The position numbers and the translations under genes are program-made. 64,000 bases of DNA from Flavobacterium sp. UBA5153 (lineage in GTDB: Bacteria; Bacteroidota; Bacteroidia; Flavobacteriales; Flavobacteriaceae). Positions within the stretch are counted from its first letter, which is position 1; every line of letters begins with the position of its first letter. The DNA is taken from contig DHXP01000035.1 in NCBI GenBank assembly GCA_002413745.1, forward strand, positions 1-64,000. The letters run 5' to 3'. This document shows, piece after piece, positions 61,312 through 64,000 of this stretch. The notes under the pieces are model-generated. The model was not told where the DNA came from. It searched no databases and saw only the letters and a list, made by a program, of their open reading frames with translations.

Positions 61312-62353
61312 TTTTATTGGAATTTAATGGGTTACCGTCTATTTTTTCATCGTAATCAATCGCAGCCATACTTATTTTTTTTCTGTCTACTTCTCTTCCT
61401 AAAAGGATATTTTCTTCAGTATTAATCACTACTTTTTCTAGTTTTCCGAAGTGTTTGTTTTGATTGATAACCGAATCTTTTTCAAATTCTCTTGGTCCTT
61501 CAATAACCCAGTCTTTCACATCTTTATGGTCAAAACGACATCCGTTGCAAATGAATTCTTCAATTTCGTGGAATTCGTCTTTTCTGCCGGTAACTCTTTG
61601 AATTTCGTCGCCAAACATCCAAACCGTAGTTTTTCCGGAACAGGTTGGACAATCTCTGTGTGCGTTATATGGCTTGTCGAACCAAACTCTCGATTTGAAT
61701 CTGAAAGTTTTGTCAGTCAAAGCACCAACTGGGCAAACATCAATCATATTTCCCGAAAACTCGTTGTCAATGGCATGCGAAACACAAGTCGAAATATTCG
61801 AATGATCGCCTCGGTCCATCACTCCGTGAACTCGGTTGTCCGTAATTTGGTCGGCAACCATCACGCAACGATAGCAAAGAATACAACGATTCATATGTAA
61901 CTGAATATTCGGGCCAATATCTTCTGGTTCGAAAGTTCTTTTTTCTTCTATATAACGGCTTTCTGATTTTCCGTGTTCATAGCTTAAATTCTGCAAATCA
62001 CATTCCCCTGCCTGATCGCAAATAGGACAATCTAAAGGGTGATTAATCAACAAGAATTCCGTCACCGATTTTCTTGCTTCTTGCACTCTTGGAGAGGACT
62101 TGCTGTTCACTTCCATTCCGTCTTGGCAACCCGTTACGCAAGAAGCCATTAATTTTGGCATTGGTCTTGGGTCTGCTTCACTTCCTTTGGCAACTTCGAC
62201 CAAACAAGCGCGGCATTTTCCGCCACTTCCCTTTAGTTTAGAATGATAGCACATTGCTGGCGGAACTACTTCTCCACCAATCATTCTGGCTGCTTGCAGG
62301 ATGGTTGTTCCTGGTTCTACCTCAATCGCTTGACCGTCTATGGTTACTTTCAT
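61304..62353 (-). CDS. nuoG: NADH-quinone oxidoreductase subunit G, short form (iron-sulfur domains only)
   Basis: 349 residues. It contains the N-terminal iron-sulfur part of NuoG: 2Fe-2S site CYHSKLKGSGGKCRACLVE near 34-52, the His-Cys cluster site HPLDCPICDQAGECDLQ near 114, 4Fe-4S site CILCYRCVMV near 157 with CPVGAL near 205, and CPTCSGKT near 235. The molybdopterin-like C-terminal domain of E. coli NuoG (908 residues) is absent, as in other Flavobacteria. The frame is intact. Confidence 0.95.
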   Translation of the reverse strand: MKVTIDGQAIEVEPGTTILQAARMIGGEVVPPAMCYHSKLKGSGGKCRACLVEVAKGSEADPRPMPKLMASCVTGCQDGMEVNSKSSPRVQEARKSVTEFLLINHPLDCPICDQAGECDLQNLSYEHGKSESRYIEEKRTFEPEDIGPNIQLHMNRCILCYRCVMVADQITDNRVHGVMDRGDHSNISTCVSHAIDNEFSGNMIDVCPVGALTDKTFRFKSRVWFDKPYNAHRDCPTCSGKTTVWMFGDEIQRVTGRKDEFHEIEEFICNGCRFDHKDVKDWVIEGPREFEKDSVINQNKHFGKLEKVVINTEENILLGREVDRKKISMAAIDYDEKIDGNPLNSNKNG

Positions 62354-62371
62354 TGTAGTAAATTCTTGTCT

Positions 62372-63739
62372 TTATACTGTTAATTTAGAAACTAAATGCT
62401 TCACTTGTTCAAAAGGTTCAGCAACAAAATGGTCTCTATTTTTTATTTTTTCCGGGAAACGGATATGATATTCAAATTCTTCTCTAAAGTGACGAATCGC
62501 CGCTGCCACTGGCCAAGCTGCTGCATCACCCAAAGGACAAATGGTGTTTCCTTCTATTTTGCTTTGAATGCTCAAAAGCAAATCGATATCTTCTTCACGA
62601 CCGTGACCGTTTTCAATTCTATGCAATACTTTTTCCATCCAACCTGTTCCCTCTCGGCAAGGCGAACATTGGCCGCAACTTTCGTGGTGGTAAAATCTCG
62701 AGAAATTCCAAGTATTTCGTACGATACAAGAAGTGTCGTTGTAAACAATAAACCCTCCTGAACCTAACATCGAGCCTGTTGCAAAACCACCGTCACTCAA
62801 ACTTTCGTAAGACATCAAACGGTCGTCGCCATTGGCTGTTTTGTAAATTAAGTGAGCCGGTAAAACGGGAACTGAAGATCCTCCAGGAATTAAAGCTTTC
62901 AATGGTCTGTCAGAACTCATTCCGCCCAAATATTCATCGGAATTCATAAATTCATAAACGCTCAATCCCATTTCTATTTCATAAACGCCTGGATTTTTGA
63001 TGTGTCCGGAAGCCGAAATTAATTTGGTTCCGGTTGATCTTCCTAAACCAATTTTTGCATATTCGGCACCTGAATTGTTCACAATCCAAGGCACGGCAGA
63101 AATAGTTTCGACATTATTCACCACCGTTGGGTTTGCCCAAAGTCCCGAAACTGCCGGAAATGGTGGCTTGATACGAGGATTTCCTCTTTTTCCTTCCAAT
63201 GATTCGATTAACGCAGTTTCTTCGCCACAAATGTAGGCTCCGGCACCACAATGAACATATACTTCCAAGTCGTATCCTGTTCCCAATATATTTTTTCCCA
63301 ACCAACCCGCTGCTTTTGCTTCGTTGATGGCTCTTTCCAGGATTTTATAAACCCACATATATTCTCCACGAATGTAAATGTAGGATAGGTTTGCACCCAA
63401 AGCGAAACTGGAAGTAATCATTCCTTCAATCAATAAATGAGGAATGTGCTCCATCAAATATCTATCCTTGAAAGTTCCCGGTTCTGATTCGTCGGCATTG
63501 CAAACTAAATGTCTTGGTTTTCCTGATTTTTTGTCAATGAAACTCCATTTCATTCCAGCAGGAAAACCTGCGCCACCACGACCTCTTAATCCAGAAGTTT
63601 TCACTTCTTCGACAATTTCGTCAGGTGTTAGTGTTTTCAAGGCTTTTTCCACAGAAGCATAACCACCGTTTTGGCGATACACTTCATAGGTTTTAATTCC
63701 AGGAATATTTACTTTGTCTAATAATATTTTTTGTGACAT
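62372..63739 (-). CDS. nuoF: NADH-quinone oxidoreductase subunit F
   Basis: 455 residues from MSQKILLDKVNIPG. Binds NADH and FMN and one 4Fe-4S cluster. GLRGRGGAGFPAGMKW near 65 (NADH site), CNADESEPGTFKDR near 95 (FMN site), and ESCGQCSPCREGTGW near 355 (cluster ligands), with a fourth Cys in NTICPLGDAAAWP. The start was placed at 63739, one base after the nuoE stop; the in-frame ATG at 63784 lies inside nuoE. Confidence 0.97.
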   Translation of the reverse strand: MSQKILLDKVNIPGIKTYEVYRQNGGYASVEKALKTLTPDEIVEEVKTSGLRGRGGAGFPAGMKWSFIDKKSGKPRHLVCNADESEPGTFKDRYLMEHIPHLLIEGMITSSFALGANLSYIYIRGEYMWVYKILERAINEAKAAGWLGKNILGTGYDLEVYVHCGAGAYICGEETALIESLEGKRGNPRIKPPFPAVSGLWANPTVVNNVETISAVPWIVNNSGAEYAKIGLGRSTGTKLISASGHIKNPGVYEIEMGLSVYEFMNSDEYLGGMSSDRPLKALIPGGSSVPVLPAHLIYKTANGDDRLMSYESLSDGGFATGSMLGSGGFIVYNDTSCIVRNTWNFSRFYHHESCGQCSPCREGTGWMEKVLHRIENGHGREEDIDLLLSIQSKIEGNTICPLGDAAAWPVAAAIRHFREEFEYHIRFPEKIKNRDHFVAEPFEQVKHLVSKLTV

Positions 63740-63740
63740 A

Positions 63741-64000
63741 TTATTTATCGTGTAACGTAATTTTGTTATCTCTACAATCAGCAATTATCTGATCTACTTT
63801 TTCCTTGGTTAATTTTTCTTTATAAAAATCACCCAATTGCATCATTGGAGCATAACCACAAGCGCCCAAACATTCAACTCCAGCAATGGTAAACATCCCG
63901 TCAGCAGTGGTTTCGCCCATTTTTATGCCCAATTTTTCACTAGTGTAATCCATTAAATCTTCGGCACCATTCAAGCAACAAGGGGAAGTTCTGCAAAATT
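63741..64000 (-). CDS. nuoE: NADH-quinone oxidoreductase subunit E (partial, C-terminal part)
   Basis: The 86 or so C-terminal residues are in the window; the gene continues beyond its right edge. The thioredoxin-like 2Fe-2S subunit is recognised by CRTSPCCLNGAED (first two cluster Cys) and VECLGACGYAPMMQLGD (last two). The start codon is outside the window, so the internal Met at 63974 is not the start. Confidence 0.95.
   Translation of the reverse strand, partial: FCRTSPCCLNGAEDLMDYTSEKLGIKMGETTADGMFTIAGVECLGACGYAPMMQLGDFYKEKLTKEKVDQIIADCRDNKITLHDK

Noticed and set aside
61304-62353. Truncated or broken nuoG
   Set aside because: The frame is closed normally, overlaps nuoH, and short NuoG is usual in Flavobacteria.
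63741-63974. A separate small protein starting at the internal Met at 63974
   Set aside because: The frame continues to the window edge with the NuoE cluster motif CRTSPCC, so it is a partial nuoE.

Overview
The window reads as chromosomal DNA of a Flavobacterium-like member of the Bacteroidota. The evidence is low G+C DNA, start codons without Shine-Dalgarno sequences, many TAnnTTTG promoter boxes, type IX secretion sorting tails, TonB receptors with an N-terminal carboxypeptidase-like domain, a GlmS/PanCD/DUF4270 neighbourhood, and a Complex I operon with a short NuoG. No IS element, integrase, rRNA operon or CRISPR array is visible.

Layout. 0-14 kb holds housekeeping and envelope genes: an aminolipid acyltransferase, exonuclease III, an OmpA lipoprotein, an aldo/keto reductase, a GT51 glycosyltransferase with an unusual N-terminus, a TerB-like protein, a type B carboxylesterase, radA, an esterase-like protein with an altered nucleophile, and panC-panD. 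14-24 kb holds a short GT5-like protein, a DUF4270 lipoprotein, glmS, a palindrome-rich 0.78 kb gap, a TonB receptor and the detached atpD-atpC pair. 24-36.5 kb holds a second TonB receptor and the biotin genes bioF, bioD, bioA, a beta-ketoacyl synthase and (convergent) bioB, with recX and a 1201-residue surface protein between. The biotin block is studded with dispersed palindromic repeats, three of them apparently inside reading frames. 36.6-42.9 kb holds ribF, a secreted M43 metalloprotease, pth, rplY, prs and tRNA-Leu(CAA).

43-50.4 kb is an accessory region: a HigBA-type toxin-antitoxin pair, umuC-umuD in reversed order, a RelE/ParE toxin with a 54-residue antitoxin, an XRE regulator, three secreted-protein genes that each carry the same roughly 75-nt leader, and a mobile mystery protein A/B (Fic) cassette. 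That cassette sits between a truncated homologue of the neighbouring gene's 3' end and the intact gene. 50.4-52.7 kb is an MBOAT/SGNH-like pair.

52.8-64 kb is the nuo operon on the minus strand, transcribed E-F-G-H-(ORF6N)-I-J-K-L-M-(four-helix-bundle)-N. It is interrupted twice by accessory genes. The four-helix-bundle gene lies between 19-bp direct repeats. The ORF6N gene carries an internal palindrome that also occurs twice upstream of it.

The best candidates for undescribed biology are the three-copy leader (46.7-48.4 kb, with one compensatory base-pair change), the ORF6N-linked palindromes (59.8-60.2 kb), the mobile mystery cassette with three phased operators (49.1-50.4 kb), and a repeat family with constant outer boxes and a swapped central hairpin (26.1 and 40.7 kb).
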